Shown: in pieces, positions 8,308 through 16,518 of the stretch
How positions within the stretch are numbered: the stretch's first letter is position 1
How the letters are laid out: each line of letters begins with the position of its first letter
Origin: Thraustochytrium sp. TN22
Lineage: Eukaryota; Sar; Bigyra; Thraustochytrida; Thraustochytriidae
Direction: 5' to 3'
NCBI GenBank assembly: GCA_013306675.1
Contig: JABLUY010000332.1
Location: forward strand, 1 to 31,762
DNA: 31,762 bases
Translations under genes and position numbers: made by a program
The notes under the pieces: model-generated
What the model saw: only the letters and a program-made list of their open reading frames with translations
What the model was told of the DNA's origin: nothing
The model's database searches: none

Positions 8308-11043
8308 CTACGTAGACATGACGAAGTTGGCCTTAAAGTCGGCCTGGCGACGCCGCGTCGCTTTGATGCGGCGGGCGAGGATGTGGTCTTCGAGCGTCTG
8401 CAGCCCAGAGAACCAGCTGGTGGGCAGCACGAGGCGCGGTTGCGATGCGGTCTCATGAGCGATGAGCGCAGGAATCGCAGCGTCATCCGTGGCAAGCTCG
8501 AGGCGAGTCGTGGCCTGCTGCGTCATCTCGCGCTTCCTGTGGGCGCCCTCAGCGCTGTAAAAATAGCAACTTTGGCGGAGCGTGCGCACCGCATCGGCTA
8601 GGCGGATCTCCTTGCCAACCATGAGGTAGGCGCACGTCAACACGGCCGGGAGTAGCAGAGAGTCACCGGCTGTCGCGTCCGCGGACACAATCAGGACACG
8701 TCGCTTCCGCGCATTCGCGCCGTCGAGAAAACGGAGCAAGGCCTGTGCGATGCGCAAGAGATAGTCAGCTGAGGTCGTGTCAAGCCCCCCCCCCCCCCCG
8801 GTCCCTTTCTCTGCCAATAAGCGCAACTCATGCAAACGTACCGAGAGATGTCGTGCCGTGAGGTCCTCGAAGGAGACCACCGGCTCTTCCATGACGTAAT
8901 GGTCCTCCAACTCGCCTATCCAGCGCAGGGTCGGGTCACTCAAGTCCAGCGGCGCACCGGCCGGGGTCTCCTCCTTTACCGCAGCGACAACCTTGGCCTC
9001 GCGACGCTGCTGACGCTTCGTGCGAGCTTCCCGCTCCTCTTTTTCTGCTTCGTCCTCATCCAGGCGTTCGTCGCTGGGCGCGCGATGCCCGCGCCTTGAC
9101 TTTGAGGTCGTGGTCGGCGATTCCAGTCGCACTTGCGGAACTCTTGCCTCCCGCACCACAATAACGGCATCGATACCCTTGTTACGGCGCGAGACCTCTT
9201 CGTGCAGGGCTTCGCGACTCCCGACCCAGATCTCGGCGCCGTCCTCGTCAAGCTCGGCGAAGCTGGAGAGCGCCTGCTCCTGACGCAAGAGCTCCTGTGG
9301 GTCTTGGCGGCCTTCGGGACGCGTGGCGCGAAAGCGGTCGAGTTTGCCGCACGCGCGGCGGCGACGCGCCACCTCGAGGTCGCGCAGCGAGCGAAACTCA
9401 TCGCCCTCGCGCCAAGGCAGGTCTGGGACAGCGAGCGCGTCGTCGGTGACAACCCAAGCGCTGGGACGTGGCCAGACGCGCTGCAGAGGCTCCGCCGCGA
9501 GTCGCTCGTGCAACAAGCAGGCGGCATCCGTTTGCGAGGCCTCGCGAGCGATGTCGAGCGCCGTCCGAGGCGCACGCCACGGGCCGGGCAGGGTTGCGAC
9601 GTGCGGTGACAGCTTGCCAGCGTCCATTAGGACCTGGAGAATGTCATCGCGGCCGTTGAGGGCCGCGTAGTGTAGCGCGTTCCAGCCGGCGCTGCGTTCC
9701 ACGGCACGGGCATCGGCGCCGCCTCGCAGCAGCAGCGCCACGGCGTCTGCCTGGCTGTGAATAGCGGCCTCCAGCAGCGGCGTGCGGCCCTGGCGATCGG
9801 CGAGGTTCGCGTCGGCGCCAGCGCGAAGTAGCGTCTCCACGACTCGGGCGTGGCCCTTGCGCGCCGCCAGATGCAGGGCCGAGGCCCCGTTGCAGGTATC
9901 AATCTCGTGCACGTCAACGCCCTCGGCCAGGAGTAGATCCACAAAGTACTCCGCGTCGGCCGCGCTGCCCAGCACAGCGGCGCACATGAGCGGGCTACGG
10001 CCCATGGTGTCTCGCACGCCTAGCCGCATGCCGTCTCGGAGGCGCGCCTCCACGTACCCTCGGTCCGCCTCTGTGAGGCGGCTGAAGAATTGCTCCAGGT
10101 GGACAGCGCCAAAGGGTACGTCGCGCACGAGCAGGTGCGGGTCCATTGCGCGCGTGATGACGCGAGTCTCGGCGACGGTGCGTACAACCGGCGCCTCCCC
10201 CAGGCGTAGCACGACCGGCGGCCTCGCCTCGCGAATGCAGTCGAGCGCCACGTCGAACTTGAGGCCCTCCACGGAACGGTTGTTGACCGCAAGGAGCCAT
10301 AGACCGGGGCGTACGCCGCGGAATGCGCGTTGTGAGGCCTCGGCGGCCTCGGAGGAGAGTCCCTCAAAGACCGCGCCACACATGGTGTCGTCGGGTGGGC
10401 GAAACCAGGCGTCGACGGTTGGCAGTTCGTCTGGCTCGTCCTCCCCATCGCTCTCCTCTTCGGTGGTGAGCCCTCCGCTGCGGCGTCGCGCGGCTTTGCT
10501 CTTGCGCCGCCGAGCTGCGGCCGCGATCTTGCGTGCCTTCGCCTTCGCCTGCTTCTCTTCCTCCGACTCTTCCAGGCGCTCCAGCACGACGATCTGCTCG
10601 TTGCCTGGCTTGCGGAATGTGAGGCGCACGCGCATGTTGACGACCGACTGGCGGCGTGAGTCCTGGCCATACTTGCTCCGCAGGGGCGCGAGGCCGCTGG
10701 CGCGCTCCTCAGCCTCGCGGGCTTCCGCATCGGCGATCTCCTGCGCGAGCGATCCAATCGCCTCGCGCAGTAGTCGCGTGATGCGTTCAAAGGAGGAGGT
10801 GCCAGGCGCGACCAAGACATCGTTCACGGCCAGCAAGCGGTCACCGGTCTCGAGCAGCTCATGGTTCTCGCCGTCGCTGGCCTTGTCCTCGGTCCAGCCA
10901 TCAAATACGGCACCGCCGCGGCCGCCTGGCAGTTGCGCTAGCCGCAGGCCGAGCGTCGTGCAAGCCTTGCCGACCTTGAAGGCCACGACGAAGCCTTCCT
11001 GCGGCCCCTCGCTGCCGATGCTGTTCGCAGCGGCCTCGGCCAT
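8308..11043 (-). CDS. PDZ-PDZ-ankyrin protein with C-terminal inactive dual-specificity phosphatase domain
   Basis: A 911-residue multidomain adaptor. PDZ-like domain 1 spans about 17-147 (LGLRLAQLPGG; LLETGDRLLAVNDV) and is split by a charged helix. PDZ-like domain 2 is about 208-285 (AVFEGLS; GLWLLAVNNRSVEGL). Four ankyrin repeats run from about 345 to 480 (GASALHLAARKGHARVVETLLRAGADAN and neighbours). The C-terminal third resembles a dual-specificity phosphatase: AEIWVGSREALHEEV...GIDAVIVV (603-630), a charged insertion, then DYLLRIAQALLRFL and VLIVSADATAGDS...AYLMVGKEIRLADAVRTLRQ (760-824). The catalytic HCxxGxxR is absent; Ser787 occupies the cysteine position, so it is probably a pseudophosphatase. 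Fifteen consecutive G bases encode Gly749-753. The gene ends 246 bp before the CH scaffold start, same strand. Confidence 0.87.
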   Translation of the reverse strand: MAEAAANSIGSEGPQEGFVVAFKVGKACTTLGLRLAQLPGGRGGAVFDGWTEDKASDGENHELLETGDRLLAVNDVLVAPGTSSFERITRLLREAIGSLAQEIADAEAREAEERASGLAPLRSKYGQDSRRQSVVNMRVRLTFRKPGNEQIVVLERLEESEEEKQAKAKARKIAAAARRRKSKAARRRSGGLTTEEESDGEDEPDELPTVDAWFRPPDDTMCGAVFEGLSSEAAEASQRAFRGVRPGLWLLAVNNRSVEGLKFDVALDCIREARPPVVLRLGEAPVVRTVAETRVITRAMDPHLLVRDVPFGAVHLEQFFSRLTEADRGYVEARLRDGMRLGVRDTMGRSPLMCAAVLGSAADAEYFVDLLLAEGVDVHEIDTCNGASALHLAARKGHARVVETLLRAGADANLADRQGRTPLLEAAIHSQADAVALLLRGGADARAVERSAGWNALHYAALNGRDDILQVLMDAGKLSPHVATLPGPWRAPRTALDIAREASQTDAACLLHERLAAEPLQRVWPRPSAWVVTDDALAVPDLPWREGDEFRSLRDLEVARRRRACGKLDRFRATRPEGRQDPQELLRQEQALSSFAELDEDGAEIWVGSREALHEEVSRRNKGIDAVIVVREARVPQVRLESPTTTSKSRRGHRAPSDERLDEDEAEKEEREARTKRQQRREAKVVAAVKEETPAGAPLDLSDPTLRWIGELEDHYVMEEPVVSFEDLTARHLSVRLHELRLLAEKGTGGGGGLDTTSADYLLRIAQALLRFLDGANARKRRVLIVSADATAGDSLLLPAVLTCAYLMVGKEIRLADAVRTLRQSCYFYSAEGAHRKREMTQQATTRLELATDDAAIPALIAHETASQPRLVLPTSWFSGLQTLEDHILARRIKATRRRQADFKANFVMST

Positions 11044-11131
11044 GGCCCTGTCGCGCGCAAGCGCATACGTGTTGACCGACCGGTCTGCCTTCCCCCCCGA
11101 CGCTTGGCGCCCCGAGGACGAAGGGAGAGCC

Positions 11132-11138
11132 TATATAG
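11132..11138 (-). promoter_or_regulatory. Candidate TATA box for the PDZ-ankyrin gene
   Basis: TATATAG, followed by an AGCTAGCT run, about 90 bp before the start codon in otherwise GC-rich DNA. The placement suits a core promoter; there is no experimental support. Confidence 0.4.
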
Positions 11139-11185
11139 CTAGCTAGCTACCTAGCTTTGAGCGGCAAGCCAGTCAACCCGGTCTC

Positions 11186-11277
11186 GTGAGCCAAGCGAGT
11201 TAAGCGAACCAGGCGAGCCAAAAGCGAAACTAGCGAGACGAGCGAGCCAGGCGAGCCAAGCGAGCCAAGCAAGCAGT
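11186..11277. repeat. Nine-bp minisatellite (unit about GCGAGCCAA, ten degenerate copies)
   Basis: Consecutive 9-nt units such as GTGAGCCAA, GCGAGTTAA, GCGAACCAG, GCGAGACGA and GCGAGCCAA, with one unit 2 nt longer. The phase is kept across the array. It lies in the divergent 5' region and is not part of a convincing reading frame. Confidence 0.75.
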
Positions 11278-11556
11278 CAAAGCTGCGAGCGGTCGCTCCG
11301 CGCCACGTGACCGCGGCCTCCTGGCCTCGCACCGCGCCACGCTGCTCCGTGCGCCCCAGCCGCCGACTCGGAGCTGTGCTAGAAATAGAGAACTTGACTG
11401 TGCACGAACGGCTCTGGCGCAGTGGCCAGGTGGAGCGACCGACGGAGCGACCTAACTGTAGATCGACTCGGACCGTGACTCGGATCGATCGATCGCCGCC
11501 GCGCGGCAGAGCGCAAGCGCGAGCGCGCGGCGCGGCGCGGCGCGGAGGGCGCCGCG

Positions 11557-11793
11557 ATGGCGCAGGCGCGCGAGGTGGCGGCGGTGCGCGCGGCGCGCGA
11601 GGCGCTGGAGGGCGTGGACACTGCTCTGCAAGCGCTGACGGCCCAGCTGAGCGACCTGCAGGACGCATACGAGCGCATGGACGAGGCGAACCGCGGCTGG
11701 GCGCGCATCATGGGCAAGCCGCTGCCGGCGTCCGCCGGCGCCGACGGCCAGCAGCGTGCCAAGCGGCGCGGTCGCCCGCCGAAACACGCCTGA
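11557..11793 (+). CDS. Small coiled-coil protein with C-terminal AT-hook (possible DASH/Duo1-like subunit)
   Basis: A 78-residue protein. Residues 1-48 form an amphipathic helix with regular hydrophobic spacing (AREALEGVDTALQALTAQLSD), followed by MDEANRGWARIMGKPLP and a basic tail KRRGRPPKHA that is a textbook AT-hook (GRP core flanked by Lys/Arg). The coiled coil followed by a Trp-containing short helix loosely recalls the kinetochore DASH-complex subunit Duo1 (LLD-W-IL pattern), but similarity is too short to be sure. The frame has a purine-containing Kozak context (GCGATGG) and coding-like GC bias at third positions. It starts 513 bp from the divergent PDZ-ankyrin gene. Nuclear DNA binding is an inference from the AT-hook only. 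Confidence 0.6.
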   Translation: MAQAREVAAVRAAREALEGVDTALQALTAQLSDLQDAYERMDEANRGWARIMGKPLPASAGADGQQRAKRRGRPPKHA

Positions 11794-12503
11794 GGCGAGC
11801 TCGCGAGCGAGCAACATAGTCATGGGCGAGCGAGACGAAACTGCTGCTGAAGATGGTGACAGGCGAAGACGGCCAACACAAGCCAGAGAGGTAGGGCGAG
11901 CGCCCAAGGCGGCACGTGAAGCGACGCGTCACGGGTTGAGTTCATCTCGGCCTATCATGATGGCGCCGTGGTGTGCGGTCTTCAAGACTCCAAGGAGCAA
12001 ATTTTGCTGCGCGCACGATCGTGATGGTACCAGTGCTGCTGCAACCCTCGTCAGCCACCTCTGGCTTTTACCTTTTGGACGGCTCGACCCGAAATTTCGG
12101 CAGATTTGCAGCCCGCGACGGAAAGCAGCGTGCCCACGCGCTGTTCCGCACGCATTTGACGCGTGGCATGGGTGATGCATTTCGTTGTGGCCGGCCCGCT
12201 CCGCTCCTGCATCGATCTTCATGCCTTCTGAAAACTTCTCGTGCGCGGCGCGTCGCTGCCATGATCCGTGCGGGCGAACTCTCTAGCTAGCCATAGCGCG
12301 AACTGGCTGCTCGCGCGCGGCCTGTCGCGTTCGATCACACTCACTTTCAAACCTTGATCGAATCCTCCTTTCCCTTTTTGTGTGTGCCGCTTGGTAAGCT
12401 GAGCGAGGTGTTCCATGCTTGTGACGCTGCACGCAAACAAATGTGCCCGTGCCACGCTGGCTCAGGCCAACACACGTGAACTTTGTGCTCCTCCTTCTTT
12501 TTT
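11794..12503. other. Gene-free stretch upstream of the decayed transporter copy
   Basis: No protein, RNA gene or clear repeat was recognised. Base composition is less GC-rich than the coding regions, with frequent short stops in all frames. An AGCTAGC word occurs at about 12284. Faint resemblance to the OPT gene may continue leftward from 12504, but by eye it is not above chance. Confidence 0.5.
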
Positions 12504-12985
12504 CTGGCGCCTCTCGCATCATCGCGTTACCGTTCCCAGCTCGGACAGCCCTTACTTGGCCCCATACGGCGCAATCGCCGGCAACAAGGCCTGGGGCGAC
12601 AGTGATGCCGAATTTGATATGAGAGTGGGCTTGTAGCGCTGCGCTGCCGAAAAAAAAAAAAGTCGATGGCAAGGTAGGCAGGCGCCAATGTAGAAGGAGG
12701 CCCGGGATCGAAATGAGGAGCTCTACTCAGGCGGCGTTGTCTCGCTCAGGAAACGCGGCGCCAGGTCCCGCACGATCTTCATGACAACGGCCACAATGAA
12801 GAAGCAACGCAAAAGGACAGCGCAGTGCTTTTGCAGAGCGCCAAAGCCATCCAGCTCGAAAATGGCCATCAACCTAAAGATGGCATTTGAGCCCTCCCGA
12901 GCGTCATCTTGACCCATACGGGCGTCAGCACCCCCATCTACTTGTCATTTCTCGGAACGGCTGGCGTGGTTAAGTTTACTTCAGG
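12504..12985 (+). pseudogene. Decayed partial copy of the OPT/YSL transporter with an internal inversion
   Basis: Part of the downstream OPT gene (about 15850-16350) is repeated here in ruined form. Plus-strand 12879-12964 matches gene positions 16247-16333, and 12551-12573 weakly matches 15896-15918. Between them, 12574-12884 matches 15917-16249 on the opposite strand, still readable as FGALQKHCAVLL and VRDLAPRFLSET. Both junctions fall on the inverted pair GCCATC/GATGGC, so a single inversion between these 6-bp sites explains the arrangement. A Trp codon has become TGA, there are several deletions, and a 12-base A run (12650-12661) replaces coding sequence. Identity is high in the core (about 85% by eye in the 86-bp plus-strand segment) with many C-to-T and G-to-A changes. 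Confidence 0.88.
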
Positions 12986-14233
12986 AGCTGTCTTCGCGCG
13001 TCCTTTCCGTACCAGGCAGAGAGAGGAGATCGGTCAAAGTGTGACTTGAAGCCATCGCGCATCGCAAGTCGTATTTGTGTCGCCATAATCGCGCCGCACT
13101 CCTTGCCTTTTCGCTCTACTACGCGCTCTAGCTACTAGCTAGTCACCGTACCATGTGGTCCGTCTCTCGTAAAGTAGCTCGCAGTCCATCCTACCTGGTA
13201 CGGACTCGCACCGCAAACTCTCACGATGATGTATCCGAGTTCCTACCCCTGCTACGCTGAATGGTGTCAGTCGACCAGCCTCGAGGCATTGCCGTGTGGC
13301 CTTTGTGAAGGAGCACCTGCGTCTTCTCAAAGCTAGCTAGAGCGCGCTCCAGCCTGCGCGTCCTTGACCTGCCCAGGAGCGTTGGAGCGCCGGAGCTGGC
13401 CCGGATTCGCTCCTTGGCCTATGATCGGAGACGCGTTGGCGGCGGCGGCCCCGTCTCGGGCACGACTCGGACTCGGGCTCGGACTTGGTGCGGTCACGGT
13501 CACAGCTGAATCGACGGGCCGACGGCTGTCTCAGGATCCACTATCATCCCTACGATGCCCCCAACCCCGCGGCGCCACCGCCCGCGCCCCAGAGTCCATA
13601 GTGAGGCAATAGCCTAGTGGTGGTACTCACGAGAGTAAAAAAGACATTTGTACGCGGACGGGTGGAGCCATGTGACCGCCCGCGACTGACTTCCGACTCG
13701 GAGTCATGCCAGTGCTGAATCACGCGTGCTGCCAATCTCGCGATCACAGGCTGACTGTTCGAACGACCACTCACTGTCAGCCAGCCTCCGAGCGATCACC
13801 TAGCCACCAAGGTTGGCGGATGGCAGCAGCCAGGAGTCGCCCTGGCCTGGCTGGGAGCCGCCTTGCACAGCGAGAACTTAGAAGGGATGATAGGCTGACC
13901 GGCAGCCCACGGCCGGCTGGCTGCTTTCAGCAGCTCAGGCGGCGCGGCGCCAAGTCGCTTCCGAGCGGCGCGCGTCGCGGTTCAGGTAGCAGCGGTCGTG
14001 GTTGTGACCGCAACCAGGCCGCTGCGGGACTGCTCAGCTAGGGACTCGCGCTGTGCTGGACGCGTGGCCACGAGTAGCTGCGCGTGCTCTTGACCGTGAC
14101 GCATGGCCACGAGCTCCGAGCAACGCTGCGTCTGCCCGGCGCCAAGACCGATGCAGCGCTCTCGGCGAAAGCAAACCTCAAAACGGCAGCGACAAGAGCA
14201 GAGGAGAAGCGAGGGAGAAGGCATCCAGCCACC
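12986..14233. other. Gene-free 5' region of the OPT transporter gene
   Basis: About 1.25 kb without a recognisable gene. It contains AGCTAGCT-type words (about 13128 and 13332), a short inverted repeat (GCGCTCTAGCT near 13123 and its complement near 13337) and a GACTCGGA/GGACTCGG cluster at 13464-13480, followed by GGTCACGGTCAC near 13491. A further GACTCGGAGTC lies at 13695 and TGACCGTGACG near 14092. The last 150 bp before ATG 14234 are open in the transporter frame but contain no in-frame ATG, so they are read as 5' UTR. These words are candidate regulatory elements only. Confidence 0.55.
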
Positions 14234-16342
14234 ATGGTCGGGAGCAACCATCCGGAGACTGTGGATGCCTCGAAAGGCGCCGTCAAGATCGAGGGACAGG
14301 ATACCATTGCTCCTCATGAGACGCCCGAGTCCCTGGAGAGCGGCAAGAGCTTGAGCTTGCTCGATGAGGACGCCGAAGTGGCCCGCTGTCTTGACTGGCG
14401 CAAGCAGTTCACGGTGCGCGGCGCCTTCGTCGGCCTGATCGTAGGCTTTGCCATGACCATCATCTCGCTCAAGCTGAGCCTGACGACCGGCGTCATCCCG
14501 TCGTTGAACATCTGCGCCGGCCTCCTTGGCTTTGTCGGTGTTCGCGCCTGGGTGTCCGTGCTCACGCGCTGGCTCTCCTCCACCTACGAGTTCACTGCCC
14601 AGGAGAACACCGTCATCCAGACACTCGCCGTTGCCCAGTACAGCACCGCCTTTTGCCTCGGCCTCGGCACCTACTACATTGGCATGGACCAGACGTCGTG
14701 GGAGAATACCGGGAGTATCGAGTCGCAGGCGGGTGAGATCGTCAACCCGAGCTTCAGCAACCTCATCCCTTTCGGCTTGCTCGTCCTCTTCACCGGTATC
14801 TTCGTGCTTAATGCGCTGCGCAAAAACTTCGTCGTGGATCTCGGCCTCGTGTACCCGTCCGGCACGGCGACGGCGACCATGATCAACACCTTCTTCACCG
14901 ACGAGGGCCGTGAGACGGCGCACCAGCAGTTTATCAGCTTCTCGCGCTGGTTCGGTATCTCCTTCGGTAAGAGCTTCTTCGCGTGGTTCTTTGAGGGCGA
15001 CGGCTCCTGCGGCATGGTGAACTGGCCCACGCTCGGCATGAAGGCCTACAACTGGACTTGGCAATTTGACTGGGAGATCAACTACATTGGTGTCGGCATG
15101 ATCTGTGGCCACGCCGTCAACTACTCAATGCTGGCAGGCGCCGTTCTGGGCTGGGGCATCATGTGGCCCATCTTTGAGGAAAAGGCCGGCGACTGGTACC
15201 CGGCCGACGCGGGCAGCAACCTGAACGGTCTTCTCGGCTACAAGGTGTTCATCGCCATTGCGCTGATCGTGGGCGACGGCGCCTACAACCTCGTCAAAAT
15301 GTGCAGCGTTGCCTACCGCACGTACCAGCAAAACCGCGCCAAGGCGGCGCAGGTCGACGGCAAGGGGAGCCACATTGGCGCCGACATCGATGATCCCGAG
15401 ACGCGCATGCGGATGCGCGTCTTTCTCACGGACTCCATCCCGGTCTGGCTAGGCTATACCGGCTTCATTGTGTTCGTCGTCATTGGCGTCATCGCGCTGC
15501 CCTACCTTTACGGGAGTGCGCACTGGTACATTCTGTTGGTCGCCTACCTGCTGATTCCGATTTTTGCGCCGGCCAACGCGTACATTTGCGGCCTTACGGA
15601 CTGGGACATGTCTTCGACCTTCGGCAAACTCGGCCTCTTCATCTTCGCCCTCTGGGCTGCCCAGGTCGACCCATCCACTGGCATCCTCTCGGGCCTCACC
15701 ACCTGCGGCATCCTCCTCGCCGGCACCTCGCAGGCCGCGGTGCTCATGCAGGATTACAAGACTGGCTTTATCACACGCAGCAGCCCCAAGGCCATGCTCA
15801 TCGCCCAACTGTGCGGCACGCTGGCGGGCTGCATCACTTCGCCCGGCGCCTTCTTCATCTTCTACAACGCCTTCAAGGTAGGTGACCCGAACGGCATCTA
15901 TTCGGCTCCGTACGGCGCCATCTACAGGTCGATGGCCATCCTCGCGCTGGAGGGCTTCGGTGCTCTGCCCAAGCACTGCGCTGCCCTCATGCTTGGTTTC
16001 TTCATTGCGGCCATCGTCATGAACATTGCGCGGGACCTGGCGCCACGTTTCCTGAGCGAGACGAAGGCCGCCTGGGTACAGTTTCTCATCCCGATCCCGG
16101 GCGTCATGTCCATCACCTTCTATATTGGTGCCTACCTTGCCATCGACATGTGCATTGGCAGTCTCGTGAACCTTTTCTGGCAGCGCTACAAGCCCGATTC
16201 CTTCTCCAAGTTCGGCGTTGCCGTGGCCTCTGGCCTTATTGCCGGCGATGGCATTTGGGCCCTCCCGAGCGCCATCCTGGCCCTTGCGGGCGTCAGCAGC
16301 CCCATCTGCATGTCCTTCTCATGGAACGGCTGGAAGGCGTAA
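14234..16342 (+). CDS. OPT-family transporter, YSL (yellow stripe-like) subfamily
   Basis: A 702-residue polytopic membrane protein. Plant YSL proteins of this family move metal-nicotianamine or metal-phytosiderophore chelates, coupled to protons; substrate here is unknown. Hallmarks in order: TVRGAFVGLIVG first membrane segment (about 60-80), AQENTVIQTLAVAQ (122-135), DLGLVYPSGTATA (202-214), VLMQDYKTGFITRSSPKAM (503-521), FKVGDPNGIYSAPYGAIYRSMAIL (547-570), ARDLAPRF (599-606) and VASGLIAGDGIW (664-675). About 14 to 16 hydrophobic segments are visible, with an acidic N-terminal cytosolic tail of roughly 55 residues. The start at 14234 has an ideal ACCATGG context. A broken partial copy lies about 1.3 kb upstream in the same orientation, so this is the surviving member of a local duplication. 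It converges on the cyclophilin gene. Confidence 0.94.
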   Translation: MVGSNHPETVDASKGAVKIEGQDTIAPHETPESLESGKSLSLLDEDAEVARCLDWRKQFTVRGAFVGLIVGFAMTIISLKLSLTTGVIPSLNICAGLLGFVGVRAWVSVLTRWLSSTYEFTAQENTVIQTLAVAQYSTAFCLGLGTYYIGMDQTSWENTGSIESQAGEIVNPSFSNLIPFGLLVLFTGIFVLNALRKNFVVDLGLVYPSGTATATMINTFFTDEGRETAHQQFISFSRWFGISFGKSFFAWFFEGDGSCGMVNWPTLGMKAYNWTWQFDWEINYIGVGMICGHAVNYSMLAGAVLGWGIMWPIFEEKAGDWYPADAGSNLNGLLGYKVFIAIALIVGDGAYNLVKMCSVAYRTYQQNRAKAAQVDGKGSHIGADIDDPETRMRMRVFLTDSIPVWLGYTGFIVFVVIGVIALPYLYGSAHWYILLVAYLLIPIFAPANAYICGLTDWDMSSTFGKLGLFIFALWAAQVDPSTGILSGLTTCGILLAGTSQAAVLMQDYKTGFITRSSPKAMLIAQLCGTLAGCITSPGAFFIFYNAFKVGDPNGIYSAPYGAIYRSMAILALEGFGALPKHCAALMLGFFIAAIVMNIARDLAPRFLSETKAAWVQFLIPIPGVMSITFYIGAYLAIDMCIGSLVNLFWQRYKPDSFSKFGVAVASGLIAGDGIWALPSAILALAGVSSPICMSFSWNGWKA

Positions 16343-16518
16343 GCAAGTCTCCACGACCCAGGCTCTCCATGTAAACTCTTTAACCTCAGAAAAGAAAGAA
16401 GGTTCACCATGCTGAGTCAAGAAAGAAGAAAAGGAATGGAAAGAACGGAAGAGAGGGGGAGGGGGGGAGGGGTCGTTCTTGTCTGTGAGTAAAAGAGCAA
16501 GTCACTCTCTGACCGCGA
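16343..16518. other. Convergent 3' spacer between OPT and cyclophilin genes
   Basis: A 176-bp spacer with a purine-rich plus strand (AGAAAGAAGG, then GGGGGAGGGGGGGAGG near 16454-16472). It presumably holds both 3' UTRs. No classical poly(A) signal was seen. Confidence 0.6.

Larger units (their letters stand above)
11044..11556. promoter_or_regulatory. Divergent promoter region between the PDZ-ankyrin gene and the small coiled-coil gene
   Basis: A 513-bp bidirectional 5' region. A TATATAG box sits at 11132-11138, about 90 bp upstream of the PDZ-ankyrin ATG, in an AGCTAGCT-rich stretch. A 9-bp minisatellite (11186-11277), a CACGTG E-box-like core near 11303 and three GACTCGGA motifs (11365, 11465, 11477) lie between the two starts. 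Assigning regulation to any of these is inference from position. Confidence 0.5.

Noticed and set aside
8770-8842. An intron removing the C15 run, with GTACGT donor near 8842 and an acceptor before the TAT-CTC codons
   Set aside because: The phases do not match: splicing would break the phosphatase-like frame that is continuous in the genomic sequence.
9782-11146. A 454-codon plus-strand open frame opposite the PDZ-ankyrin gene
   Set aside because: It is Arg/Ser/Ala-rich with no domain, while the minus strand carries PDZ and ankyrin motifs; GC-rich DNA leaves antisense frames open.
13130-13260. A tRNA-like hairpin region (CCGTACCA and TGGTACGG arms)
   Set aside because: No GGTTCGA-type T arm, no anticodon arm and no cloverleaf could be drawn.
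13982-15373. Minus-strand frames opposite the OPT transporter (376 codons and others)
   Set aside because: The plus strand encodes YSL signatures throughout; these are shadows.
15878-15927. A possible intron in the OPT gene starting at AAGGTAGGTG and ending at CTACAG
   Set aside because: The segment encodes FKVGDPNGIYSAPYGAIYR, which is conserved in plant YSL proteins, so it is coding.
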